From Streptococcus ictaluri 707-05 (lineage in GTDB: Bacteria; Bacillota; Bacilli; Lactobacillales; Streptococcaceae): a DNA stretch of 64,000 bases. The position numbers were made by a program, and so were the translations under genes. This document shows positions 19,065 to 30,540 of this stretch, one piece after another; within the stretch, counting starts at the first letter, position 1, and each line of letters opens with the position of its first letter. The notes beneath the pieces were generated by a model. That model was not told the origin of the DNA, made no database searches, and saw only the letters and a list, made by a program, of their open reading frames with translations. The DNA is taken from positions 124,001 to 188,000 of the forward strand of contig NZ_AEUX02000008.1 in NCBI RefSeq assembly GCF_000188015.2, read 5' to 3'.

Positions 19065-19619
19065 ATGGATATTTGGACACAGTTGGCACGATTTGCCGTT
19101 ATGGAGACGCAAAAGGTTAATTTGAGACCTTTTCAAGCGGATGATTTTGACGCTTTTCATGAGCTCGCTAATGACACGGAACATCTTGCCTTTGTTTTCC
19201 CAGGAAAAGCATCAAAGCAAGAAACAGATTACCTGATGGTGCACTCTTTCATGAAAGACCCCTTGGGTAATTGGGCTATTGCCAGAAAGGTTGATAATAG
19301 GCTAATAGGCTCTATTCGGCTGGAAAACTATGACAGGAAAAATGCTAAAGCAGAAATTGGCTATTTTTTAGCATCTACTTTTTGGAATCAGGGACTGATG
19401 ACTGACGTTTTGAAAACCATTTGTTTTTTGGCTTTTCAAGAGTTAGGTCTAAAAGAGTTAATTCTAGTGACCCATTTAGAAAATAAAGCTAGTCAAAAAG
19501 TGGCTCAAAAAGCTGGTTTTGTATTGAAGAAACAGTTCAAGGGTAGTGATCGGCATAGTCGTAAAATGCGAGATTACTTGGCATATCAACTAACAATAGG
19601 TGATTATCAATATGAGTAA
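19065..19619 (+). CDS. GNAT acetyltransferase (RimJ/RimL type)
   Basis: 184 aa. Acetyltransf_3-like fold: N-terminal VNLRPFQADDFDAF, central LIGSIRLENYDRKNAKAEIGYFL, and the coenzyme-A stretch STFWNQGLMTDVLK. The most likely substrates are protein N-termini or small amines, not determinable here. ATG 19065 follows GAAGGATAAG; a second ATG lies 36 nt inside. Its last 8 nt overlap the next gene. Confidence 0.85.
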   Translation: MDIWTQLARFAVMETQKVNLRPFQADDFDAFHELANDTEHLAFVFPGKASKQETDYLMVHSFMKDPLGNWAIARKVDNRLIGSIRLENYDRKNAKAEIGYFLASTFWNQGLMTDVLKTICFLAFQELGLKELILVTHLENKASQKVAQKAGFVLKKQFKGSDRHSRKMRDYLAYQLTIGDYQYE

Positions 19620-20895
19620 ACATCAAGAAATTTTGGATTATTTGGAAAAGTTAGCTATTGGCAAGCGAGTCAGTGTCAGAAGTATTTCCAACCATTTGCA
19701 TGTCAGTGATGGCACAGCATACCGAGCCATTAAAGAAGCTGAAAATCGTGGCATCGTTGAAACCAAGCCCCGTAGTGGTACCGTGCGTATTGAGAAAAAA
19801 GGCAGGGTGAGAATTGATCGTCTAACCTATGCTGAAATTGCTAGAATTAGCGATTCTGAAGTCTTAGCAGGACATGCTGGATTAGGGCATGAATTTAGTA
19901 AGTTTTCAATCGGGGCTATGACGCAACAAAATATCCGTCGTTACTTGGTAAAAGGAGGATTATTGATTGTTGGAGATCGTGAAAATATCCAATTATTGGC
20001 TCTTGAGAATCATAATGCCATTCTGGTCACGGGAGGATTTCCTGTATCACAACGAGTGATTCAGACAGCAGATAGTCAGGGAATTCCTGTTATGGTAACG
20101 CACTACGATACCTTTACGGTAGCCACCATGATTAATCATGCCCTGTCCAATATCCGCATCAAAACAGACCTCAAAACCGTTGAAGATGTCCTACTTTCTA
20201 TGGAAGAATATGGCTACTTAAACGATCAAAGCACTGTTGAGGAATTTAATGCTCTTATTAAAAAAACCGATCAAGTCAGATTTCCTGTTTTAGATGGGAA
20301 AAATAAAGTCGTTGGTGTGGTTAGTATGCGAGATGTTGTTGATCAGTTACCAAAAACCAGAGTGACTAAGATTATGTCTCCTAATCCTATCACGGCTAAA
20401 CCCAATACGAGTCTTGCTAATATTAGTCAAAAAATGATTTTTGAAGATCTCAATATGTTACCGGTCGTTGATGAAGACCATCATCTGCTTGGTATGATTA
20501 CTAGACGTCAAGCGATGGAAAACTTACCTAATAATCAGGCTGGCAACTTGTACACTTATAGTGATCAAATTCTATCTAGCTTAGAAGAGACTTCAGAGGC
20601 TTTTCAAGTTTTGATTGAACCGACTATGATTGATAGTGCGGGTAATATGTCAAATGGTATTATCTCAGAATTTTTAAAAGAAATTAGCGTGAGGGTACTG
20701 ACTAAGAAGCATCAAAAAAATATCATTATCGAACAAATGATGATATACTTTTTACATGCTGTCCAGATAGATGATCAATTAAAAATATATCCGAAAATCA
20801 TTACGGAAAATAGAAGAAGTGGCACGCTTGACTTTGAAATTTTTGTGGATGATCAAGTAATAGCAAAAGCCATCATTACAACGAAGATAAATTAG
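19612..20895 (+). CDS. DRTGG/CBS-domain transcriptional regulator with hotdog domain (YtoI-like)
   Basis: 427 aa from ATG 19612 (a GTG at 19600 is an alternative). Order: winged-helix DNA-binding segment (about 1-60, VSVRSISNHLHVSDGTAYRA), DRTGG domain (about 75-180), two CBS domains (about 190-305) and a C-terminal thioesterase-like hotdog region. CBS pairs bind adenine nucleotides. It overlaps the acetyltransferase by 8 nt and precedes map by 16 nt, so they form one operon. Target genes unknown. Confidence 0.85.
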   Translation: MSKHQEILDYLEKLAIGKRVSVRSISNHLHVSDGTAYRAIKEAENRGIVETKPRSGTVRIEKKGRVRIDRLTYAEIARISDSEVLAGHAGLGHEFSKFSIGAMTQQNIRRYLVKGGLLIVGDRENIQLLALENHNAILVTGGFPVSQRVIQTADSQGIPVMVTHYDTFTVATMINHALSNIRIKTDLKTVEDVLLSMEEYGYLNDQSTVEEFNALIKKTDQVRFPVLDGKNKVVGVVSMRDVVDQLPKTRVTKIMSPNPITAKPNTSLANISQKMIFEDLNMLPVVDEDHHLLGMITRRQAMENLPNNQAGNLYTYSDQILSSLEETSEAFQVLIEPTMIDSAGNMSNGIISEFLKEISVRVLTKKHQKNIIIEQMMIYFLHAVQIDDQLKIYPKIITENRRSGTLDFEIFVDDQVIAKAIITTKIN

Positions 20896-20911
20896 AGGAG
20901 ATAAAAGAAGA

Positions 20912-21772
20912 ATGATAACATTAAAATCCGCACGTGAAATTGAAGCCATGGATAGAGCAGGTGATTTTTTAGCTAGCATCCATATTGGTCTTCGTGTCAT
21001 TATCAAACCAGGTGCTGATATGTGGGAAGTCGAAGAATATGTGCGCAAACGTTGCAGAGAAGAAAATGTCCTTCCCTTGCAAATTGGTGTCGATGGGCAT
21101 GTCATGGATTACCCTTATGCCACTTGTTGTGGTTTAAATGATGAAGTGGCTCATGCCTTTCCACGTCACTATATTCTAAAAGAAGGTGACTTGCTTAAGG
21201 TTGATATGGTCTTAAGTGAGCCTTTGGATAAAGCTATTATTGATGTCTCTTCTTTAGACTTTAATAATGTAGCTGAAATGAAAAAGCACACAGAGCCCTA
21301 TTCAGGTGGTTTGGCAGACTCATGTTGGGCTTATGCAGTTGGTCAACCTTCTGCTGAGGTTAAGCAATTGATGGATGTCACTAAAGAAGCTATGTATCGT
21401 GGCATCGAAAAAGCTGTTATTGGTAACCGTATTGGAGATATTGGTGCCGCTGTTCAAGACTATGCAGAGAGTTTTGGCTATGGTGTTGTCCGTGATTTGG
21501 TCGGACACGGTGTGGGACCAACAATGCATGAAGAGCCGATGGTTCCAAACTATGGAACAGCAGGTCGTGGACTTCGCTTAAAAGAAGGAATGGTCTTGAC
21601 CGTTGAGCCTATGATTAACACTGGCACTTGGGAAATTGATACTGACATGAAAACTGGATGGGCCCACAAAACCCTTGATGGCGGTCTGTCTTGTCAGTAC
21701 GAACACCAGTTTGTGATTACAAAAGATGGTCCTGTCATCTTAACTAGCCAAGGAGAAGAAAGAACATACTAA
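20912..21772 (+). CDS. map: Methionine aminopeptidase type I
   Basis: 286 aa. It removes initiator Met from nascent proteins. Metal ligands appear in order: Asp in LLKVDMVL, Asp in LADSCWAYA, His in PTMHEEP, Glu in TVEPMIN and Glu in CQYEHQF, with the HGVGP motif before the His. About 25 extra residues (SEPLDKAIIDVSSLDFNN region) between the first two Asp ligands make it longer than E. coli MAP; streptococcal MAPs carry such an insert. RBS AGAGGAG. Confidence 0.95.
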   Translation: MITLKSAREIEAMDRAGDFLASIHIGLRVIIKPGADMWEVEEYVRKRCREENVLPLQIGVDGHVMDYPYATCCGLNDEVAHAFPRHYILKEGDLLKVDMVLSEPLDKAIIDVSSLDFNNVAEMKKHTEPYSGGLADSCWAYAVGQPSAEVKQLMDVTKEAMYRGIEKAVIGNRIGDIGAAVQDYAESFGYGVVRDLVGHGVGPTMHEEPMVPNYGTAGRGLRLKEGMVLTVEPMINTGTWEIDTDMKTGWAHKTLDGGLSCQYEHQFVITKDGPVILTSQGEERTY

Positions 21773-21773
21773 A

Positions 21774-22736
21774 ATGGCAAAAAAGAAATTCTTGGACAAA
21801 GTCGTGTCAAAATGGCAATATGAACCCATCCAAGCTTTTATGCGACACTTTCAGAGTGCAGAGATGGATCTTTCCGCTATTGCAGTAGCTTACTATCTCA
21901 TCTTGACCGTTTTTCCTCTTATCATTATTTTGGCGAATATTTTTCCCTATTTGAACATTGATATTTCAGACCTTTTGCGATTGATGAAACAGAATCTACC
22001 GCAAGATATCTACCGTTCGGCTTCTTCTATTGTGATTAATATTTTCTCAAAACCAGCAGGGAGTGTTCTTGGGGTTGCGACTTTGACAGGTTTGTGGACA
22101 ATGTCTCGAAGTTTGACCTCCTTGCAAAAGGCTGTCAATAAAGCTTATGGAACATCACAGCATCGCGATTTTCTATTAGGGCATTTGGTAGGTTTGTTAA
22201 CCAGTTTGATTATCCTCTTTTTGTTAACTTTTGCCCTTATCTTTTCAACTTTTTCAAAAGCTGCCATCCAGGTTTTGGATAATCATTATCATTTAAGTGA
22301 TAATATTACGAGTGTTTTTTTACTGCTTATTCAGCCTATTACTATTTTAATCATATTTGTTGGGCTCATGTTGCTGTACTTCTTACTGCCTAATGTCAAA
22401 ATTAGAAAAATTAGGTATATTTTACCAGGTACTGTTTTTACAGCTTTTGTCATGACTTTTCTAAGTAATATGATTGGTAACTATGTGGTTCATAATGTTG
22501 AGAAGATGGTTGATATCAAAACGTTTGGATCAGTTATGGTTTTCATTATCATGCTTTGGTTTATCTTTTTAGCCCGAATTTTGATTCTAGGAGCCATTTT
22601 TAATGCCACTTATCAGGAAATGGCTGTTGGGAAACTTGAAAGTCGAAGTGGTGATGTGGTCTCTATTATCAAAAGGCGTCTAGGAAACGAAAATGATTCT
22701 GAAGATGATAAAGACACGACAAGTGAGAATGACTAG
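21774..22736 (+). CDS. YihY/BrkB-family inner membrane protein
   Basis: 320 aa with about six membrane segments (near 45-65, 95-115, 140-165, 185-215, 220-245 and 255-280) and an acidic cytoplasmic tail (NENDSEDDKDTTSEND). It begins 1 nt after the map stop, so it is translationally coupled. Family members were once called ribonuclease BN in error; function is unknown. Confidence 0.85.
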   Translation: MAKKKFLDKVVSKWQYEPIQAFMRHFQSAEMDLSAIAVAYYLILTVFPLIIILANIFPYLNIDISDLLRLMKQNLPQDIYRSASSIVINIFSKPAGSVLGVATLTGLWTMSRSLTSLQKAVNKAYGTSQHRDFLLGHLVGLLTSLIILFLLTFALIFSTFSKAAIQVLDNHYHLSDNITSVFLLLIQPITILIIFVGLMLLYFLLPNVKIRKIRYILPGTVFTAFVMTFLSNMIGNYVVHNVEKMVDIKTFGSVMVFIIMLWFIFLARILILGAIFNATYQEMAVGKLESRSGDVVSIIKRRLGNENDSEDDKDTTSEND

Positions 22737-22837
22737 TCCTTTGTTGGTGCGTCTTATTAAGGATTTTCTTAAAAGAAGTTGGGATACTTTACCTGACTTC
22801 TTTTTGCTTTAAAAGCCTAAAGCTTATGATAAAATAG

Positions 22838-24139
<1,302 letters not shown>

Positions 24140-24140
24140 T

Positions 24141-24632
24141 ATGGCAATTTTTTTATTAGGCTTTATGGGATGTGGTAAAAGTAGTGTCTTAGAATGCTTT
24201 GATCAAGATGGTCTTGATATGGATCAGCTCTTAGAAGATAGGCTTGGAATGACAATTCGAGATTACTTTACTCAGTATGGTGAAGCAGCTTTTCGTAAAG
24301 AAGAAAGAAAACTTCTTGAAGAATTAATAGCCATCAAAGAGCCTATCTATGTTGCTACAGGTGGTGGCATTGTGATGAGTCCAGAAAATCGATTAGTCTT
24401 AAAAACTAACAAAGCCCATAACATTTACTTATCAGCTCCTTTTGAAGTCTTGTATAATCGCATCACACAGGATTCTAATAGTCCTCGACCTTTAGTTGTA
24501 AGATACAGTCAAGAAGAACTAAGAGAGCTATTTAACCATCGCATCCCTTTTTATCAAGAGGTAGCGGGTCGCACGATTTCTGTAGGAAATCGAAGTCCGA
24601 AAGAAATAGCAGCTTTGATTGAAAACACCTAA
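24141..24632 (+). CDS. aroK: Shikimate kinase
   Basis: 163 aa P-loop kinase that phosphorylates shikimate, one step before AroA. Walker A GFMGCGKSS (7-15), shikimate-binding DMDQLLEDR, FRKEE and TGGGIVMS, lid Arg in DSNSPRPL. It is translationally coupled to aroA. Confidence 0.94.
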   Translation: MAIFLLGFMGCGKSSVLECFDQDGLDMDQLLEDRLGMTIRDYFTQYGEAAFRKEERKLLEELIAIKEPIYVATGGGIVMSPENRLVLKTNKAHNIYLSAPFEVLYNRITQDSNSPRPLVVRYSQEELRELFNHRIPFYQEVAGRTISVGNRSPKEIAALIENT

Positions 24633-24806
24633 ACAAGCTTTTTGTTTTTTAAAAAGATATTAAGCTACTAATGAGTTGGCCTTGTATCAGATTATTGTTT
24701 TGAGAAAGCTTCCAAAAAAGAAGGACAATTGATAGGATATACGTTATAATAGAGTTATTAGCAAAGGAAGAGATGAGTTTGTATTTGAATACTAAGAGAT
24801 GACATT

Positions 24807-26261
24807 ATGACTAGAAATCAAGCAGGTGGCCTAAGCCACCATGAAGAATTACGTTATTTTTACTTGCTGAGGAATCTCAATTACCTTAGTGATAATGAAA
24901 AAAGAGAATTTGCCTTTTTAAAGTCTAAAATGGCCTCTTCACGTCCACAAGCCTACACTCAAAGAAGCAGGCAAGAAGAGGACAGACAAGCGCGAACGAC
25001 CTATGATACCTATGAAGAAGACTATCTTGAGCCATACCCGTATGAGCCAGAACCACAAGTGGGCCCAAATGGACTTCCTCTATATCCTAAAACCGAAAAA
25101 AGATCTCGTCGACAAAAAGAGGTTAAAAGACAAGCTGTAGCACCACAGGCCTTTTACCAAGAAGCCTCTTATGGTGATCCTTATCATGATTATGGGGTTG
25201 AAGAACCTTTACCACCAAAGAAAAAAAGCAGTCTCCGCCATAGCAAAAAGAAAAAAGGTCGTATCAAACGTTTCTTTAAGTGGCTCTTCTTTTTAATCTT
25301 TTTAGTGGGAGCAGGATTGGTTTTCATGTTCGTCAAAGGGATTTTTGATGTTTCCAGTAATAAGGCTACTTACAAACCAGCTGTCTCACAGCCCTTTCAT
25401 GGCAAATCAACAGCAGATGGGACCAATATTTTGGTCTTAGGGTCAGACCAGCGTGTGACACAAGGAACGACAGATGCTAGAACAGATACCATTATGGTGG
25501 TCAATGTCGGTAACAAGGATAAGAAAATCAAAATGGTTTCTTTCATGAGAGATACTCTAGTCAACATTCCTGGTTATAGCTATGACAACAAGGATTCTTA
25601 TGACCTTAAGCTAAATACTTCTTTCAATTTTGGTGAGCAAGAAGATCATCAAGGAGCAGAGTTTGTTCGACAAACCTTAAAGCATAATTTTGATATTGAC
25701 TGTAAGTATTATGTGATGGTTGACTTTGAAACCTTTGCTGAAGCTATTGATACCCTTTTTCCTAATGGGGTCAAGATGGATGCTAAATTTGCAACAGTTG
25801 ATGGCGTTGCTGTTGATGCGGTGGAAGTTCCAGATGACTTACGCATGAAAGATGGTATTGTTCCAAATCAACGAATTGAAGTTGGAGAGCAGCGTATGGA
25901 TGGGCGTACCCTTTTAAACTATGCGCGTTTTCGTAAAGATGATGAAGGTGATTTTGGACGGACGGTTCGTCAGCAACAGGTCATGTCTGAGATCATGTCT
26001 CAAATCAAAGACCCAACGAAATTATTCACTGGATCAGCTGCAATAGGTAAAATTTATGCCCTGACCTCTACCAATGTCTCATTTCCTTTTGTAATCAAAA
26101 ACGGGGTCACTGCTTTATCAAATGGTAAAAATGGTATTGATCATGTGACGATTCCTGAAAATGGTGACTGGGTTGATGAATATGATATGTATGGTGGCCA
26201 AGCCCTCTACATTGATTTTGACAAATACCAAAAAGCCTTATCCGAGATGGGCTTGCGTTAA
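24807..26261 (+). CDS. LytR-CpsA-Psr family cell-wall glycopolymer ligase
   Basis: 484 aa. A long charged cytoplasmic N-terminus (1-150, rich in Tyr, Arg, Pro and Lys), one membrane helix (about 156-178), then an extracellular LCP domain from about 205 (NILVLGSDQR, DARTDTIMVVN, SFMRDTLVNIPGY, LLNYARFRKDDEGDFGR). LCP proteins attach teichoic acids or polysaccharides to peptidoglycan. The place after aroK matches the streptococcal psr gene. Confidence 0.92.
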   Translation: MTRNQAGGLSHHEELRYFYLLRNLNYLSDNEKREFAFLKSKMASSRPQAYTQRSRQEEDRQARTTYDTYEEDYLEPYPYEPEPQVGPNGLPLYPKTEKRSRRQKEVKRQAVAPQAFYQEASYGDPYHDYGVEEPLPPKKKSSLRHSKKKKGRIKRFFKWLFFLIFLVGAGLVFMFVKGIFDVSSNKATYKPAVSQPFHGKSTADGTNILVLGSDQRVTQGTTDARTDTIMVVNVGNKDKKIKMVSFMRDTLVNIPGYSYDNKDSYDLKLNTSFNFGEQEDHQGAEFVRQTLKHNFDIDCKYYVMVDFETFAEAIDTLFPNGVKMDAKFATVDGVAVDAVEVPDDLRMKDGIVPNQRIEVGEQRMDGRTLLNYARFRKDDEGDFGRTVRQQQVMSEIMSQIKDPTKLFTGSAAIGKIYALTSTNVSFPFVIKNGVTALSNGKNGIDHVTIPENGDWVDEYDMYGGQALYIDFDKYQKALSEMGLR

Positions 26262-26284
26262 AAGCTATTTGAATATGTTATAAT

Positions 26285-26312
26285 GAAGAGTAAGAAATTG
26301 CTCTTCTTTTTT
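26285..26312 (+). terminator. Terminator of the LCP gene
   Basis: GAAGAG / CTCTTC stem with a 10-nt loop and seven T residues. An extended -10-like TGTTATAAT (26276-26284) lies just before it; a promoter there would be terminated after about 20 nt, so it is probably not the main rlmCD promoter. Confidence 0.75.
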
Positions 26313-26331
26313 TGAGCAAGTATGTCGTTAA

Positions 26332-27717
<1,386 letters not shown>

Positions 27718-27892
27718 TGTTAGATATACTCTCGTGAAAACTTGACAAGATAGTCATTAGTTTAACCCATATTAGTCGATTTCCACAAAAGTATCGTGGT
27801 CATTATTCAAACCTTTGAGATAGCTTTGAGTTTGATAATTAGAAATCAAGCAGAGACTAAAGAAAAACCTGGTATAGAAGAAGGATGTAACT

Positions 27893-27988
27893 ATGTATAT
27901 GACTGACTTAAAAGCAGTTAGGGGCTCTGTTTTCAACGATTTAAGAGCTACGTCATCTTGTCTTTATCATAAATTAGGAGGTGGGTAA
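27893..27988 (+). CDS. Possible small ORF (31 aa)
   Basis: MYMTDLKAVRGSVFNDL... from ATG 27893, with GAAGG 9 nt upstream; it stops 2 nt before the acetyltransferase ATG, so coupling is possible. No known family. The rest of the gap 27718-27892 has no gene I can support. It could be a leader peptide or chance. Confidence 0.3.
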   Translation: MYMTDLKAVRGSVFNDLRATSSCLYHKLGGG

Positions 27989-27990
27989 TA

Positions 27991-28437
27991 ATGATTAGAG
28001 AAATGAAAGCAGAGGATGCCTTTGCTATTAGAGAGATTTGTGATAAGTCCTTAGGATACAATATTTCAGTGGATTTGGTGGAGCAGCAGATTCAGAAAAT
28101 AGCTCAGGATAACACTCATCATTATGTCCTTGTTTTTGAGAATGAACATTCAAATGAAATATTGGGCTTTGTACATGCAGAAATATATGATACCTTGTAT
28201 GCTTACTCTGGTCTGAATATCTTAGGCTTAGTCGTTTTACCTGAGCACGAAAGAAGAGGTATTGCTAAAACTTTAATGACAAGTTTGGAAGATAGAGCAA
28301 CAAAGAAAGGCCTAGCTTTTATCCGCTTAAACTCTGCTGTGAAACGAAAAGGAGCTCACTCTTTTTATGAAACAATAGGATATGTTTGCGATAAAGAACA
28401 AAATCGTTTCATTAAAACTATTTCGGTTAGTCAGTAA
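27991..28437 (+). CDS. GNAT acetyltransferase
   Basis: 148 aa. Acetyl-CoA binding motif LGLVVLPEHERRGIAKTLM (about 75-93), followed by the C-terminal GAHSFYETIGY strand. RBS AGGAGGTGGG. Substrate unknown. It is monocistronic or coupled to the preceding 31-codon ORF. Confidence 0.85.
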   Translation: MIREMKAEDAFAIREICDKSLGYNISVDLVEQQIQKIAQDNTHHYVLVFENEHSNEILGFVHAEIYDTLYAYSGLNILGLVVLPEHERRGIAKTLMTSLEDRATKKGLAFIRLNSAVKRKGAHSFYETIGYVCDKEQNRFIKTISVSQ

Positions 28438-28565
28438 CTATCCCAGTTTTTTCTAGTTCTCTTGATCACTTTTTGAATTTGCAAATCGCTTTTCTGTCAT
28501 CTTTTTAGAATTGTAGTATAATATTTTTTGTATGATTTTATTTTGAGATAGAAAAGAGATGTCAA

Positions 28566-28951
28566 ATGTCTGATAGTTTTAAAGATATAAAACTTGATGT
28601 TATCAGTGTTTTTGATAATTATCAAATTAAAAAAACGATGATGGTCGCTTAATTATGACAACCGAAGTCACAGAATCAGCCCTTAATTACTATGGCAATG
28701 CTCATGGTGGCTACTTATTTACCCTCTGCGATCAGATGGCTGGAATAATGGCCAGGTCAACTGGAGTCGATGCGGTTACTTTACAAGCGAATGTTAATTA
28801 CTTAAAAGCAGGTCATCTCGGTGATCGTTTAACGATTGAAGGGACTTTCCTACACAAAGGAAGAAAGGCCCAATTAATCGAAGTTACTGCTAGAAATCAA
28901 GATGGTCTTCTCCTTACTAAAGTCTCTGTGACAATGTTTGTGACGAGTTAG
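28566..28951 (+). pseudogene. PaaI-type hotdog thioesterase, frameshifted
   Basis: A start ATG at 28566 opens MSDSFKDIKLDVISVFDNYQ, which fits the family N-terminus. At ACGATGATGG (about 28637) one nucleotide is missing, so the frame ends at 28650; the other frame carries the rest from IMTTEVTES with the catalytic-site NAHGGYLFTLCD to 28951. Adding one base after ACG restores ITDDGRLIMTT-like sequence. The second part could be translated alone from 28655 but lacks the first strands. Confidence 0.8.
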
Positions 28952-28966
28952 TAATCACTTATAAGA

Positions 28967-28995
28967 AAAACAGCTTAGTATCTCTAGGCTGTTTT
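28967..28995 (+). terminator. Terminator after the thioesterase remnant
   Basis: AAAACAGC / GCTGTTTT stem with a 13-nt loop. Confidence 0.7.
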
Positions 28996-29094
28996 ATATC
29001 GGTTAAATAAACTGCCTTTTTTAATAGTTAATGCTAAACTAGTTTTAGGTCATTATTAATTAGAATAATTATTATTTGATAAAGTGAGGGAAAA

Positions 29095-29725
29095 ATGGTA
29101 ATCATAACATTTGATCGAGTAACTTATGCCGATCATGATAAAAAGATATTAGAAGATATTCAGTTTGAGGTAGAAAAAGGAGACTTTCTGTCCATTGTCG
29201 GACCTTCTGGAAGTGGCAAATCGACATTGTTGCGATTAGCCAGCCAACTTATCAGCCCAACAAGTGGTAACATCTATTTTCATCAGAAAAATATGAAGGA
29301 GATGGATCCGATAATGATAAGACAAAAAATATCCTATGGTTTTCAAAGCCCTCAGCTTTTTGGCAAAACGGTTCGTGATGATATGGCTTTTCCTTATCAT
29401 ATTCGAAAAATAGAAAGTGATTCTAAACGCATTAGCTTTTTATTTGACTTGTTTCAGATGGACAGGACCTATCTAGATAAAGAAATCACCAAATTATCTG
29501 GAGGCGAAAAGCAACGAATAGCTCTAATCAGACAACTATTGTTTGAACCTGAAATCATCTTGTTAGATGAGGTTACTTCTGCCCTAGATGCCGAAAATAC
29601 GAAGCTTGTCGAAAACATCCTGTCACAGTTCAACCAAACATGATCAAAAACAAAGTAGAAGACAGGCTAATAAAGTGTTGACCTTAAAAGAAGGTCGACT
29701 AGAAGCATTTGAGGAGATTCACTAA
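29095..29725 (+). pseudogene. ABC transporter ATP-binding subunit (FetA/YbbL-like), internal deletion
   Basis: The first 182 codons carry Walker A (GPSGSGKST), signature LSGGEKQR and Walker B (EIILLDEVTSALD). After SQFNQT the frame stops, but HDQKQSRRQANKV continues in another frame from 29639 to the stop at 29723-29725, which overlaps the permease ATG. A missing stretch of about 26 nt between Gln-Thr and the H-loop His best explains this. Loss of the switch region and frameshift should inactivate it. Its partner would be the permease that follows. Confidence 0.8.
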
Positions 29726-30495
29726 TGGGAGCAGATCCCATAAGCTTATCATCATTACTCTTGACGTCATTACTAGTTCTCATTACCTTGCTTTTTTCCT
29801 ATTGGCAACAATTGTCACTAGAAAAAGAGATTATACTTAGTGTCAGTCGAGCGGTACTACAACTTTTTATTGTTGGATTAGTTCTGGAATATATTTTTGG
29901 TTATGATAGCATGCTTTTCACAAGTGGCCTTTTGCTTTTTATGTTAACTAATGCCGCTTACAATGCCGCAAAACGTGGGACAGGTATCAAGAACAGTTTT
30001 TGGATTTCTTTTTTAGCCATCGGGATTGGTGCCCTGATCACCTTAGCCATCCTTATTTGGTCTGGTATCTTATCTTTTGTGCCCAATCAAGTCATTCCAG
30101 TAGGAGGTATGATTATTAGCAATGCTATGGTCGCTATTGGCTTATGTTACCATCAGCTTTTGACTGATTTTAAGAGTAAGCAAGCAGAAGTAGAAGCTAA
30201 GTTAGCTTTAGGCGCGGATTGCTTTATGGCTTCGGAATCTATTGTCAAATCTGTTATTAAAACTGGCATGGTTCCTACCATTGATTCGGCTAAAACACTA
30301 GGAATTGTGACCTTACCAGGAATGATGACGGGATTGATATTGGCAGGGACACCTCCTATTCAAGCAGTAAAATATCAGATGATGGTGACTTTTATGCTTT
30401 TATCAACAACATCTGTTGCTTCTTTTATCGCAACCTATCTAGCTTATAGTACCTTTTTTAACAGCAAGAAACAATTGGTCTTGCCGCTTGATTAA
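29725..30495 (+). CDS. ABC transporter permease, FetB/YbbM (UPF0014) family
   Basis: 256 aa with about seven membrane helices. Family signatures: SRAVLQLFIVG (N-terminal), NAAYNAAKR, PVGGMIISNAMV and the coupling-helix region LPGMMTGLILAGTPP. FetAB/YbbLM is linked to iron export or oxidative stress in E. coli. The ATPase gene upstream is broken, so this intact permease may have no working partner. Confidence 0.85.
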   Translation: MGADPISLSSLLLTSLLVLITLLFSYWQQLSLEKEIILSVSRAVLQLFIVGLVLEYIFGYDSMLFTSGLLLFMLTNAAYNAAKRGTGIKNSFWISFLAIGIGALITLAILIWSGILSFVPNQVIPVGGMIISNAMVAIGLCYHQLLTDFKSKQAEVEAKLALGADCFMASESIVKSVIKTGMVPTIDSAKTLGIVTLPGMMTGLILAGTPPIQAVKYQMMVTFMLLSTTSVASFIATYLAYSTFFNSKKQLVLPLD

Positions 30496-30501
30496 AGTCA
30501 A

Positions 30502-30540
30502 GCGAAAATCCCAACTCACAAGGAGATGGGATGCTTTTTT
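30502..30540. terminator. Terminator between convergent fetB-like and DUF1846 genes
   Basis: ATCCCA / TGGGAT hairpin with T-rich tail on the plus strand; it overlaps the end of the convergent gene. Confidence 0.6.

Noticed and set aside
24633..24806. pheA remnant after aroK
   Set aside because: No prephenate dehydratase similarity is visible; the stretch holds only a probable promoter region for the LCP gene.
26276..26284. Extended -10 as the rlmCD promoter
   Set aside because: A terminator hairpin begins directly after it, so transcripts would stop within about 20 nt.
27910..27960. CRISPR repeat or tracrRNA-like sequence (GTTTTCAACGATTTAAGAGC)
   Set aside because: It occurs once, with no repeats, spacers or cas genes nearby.
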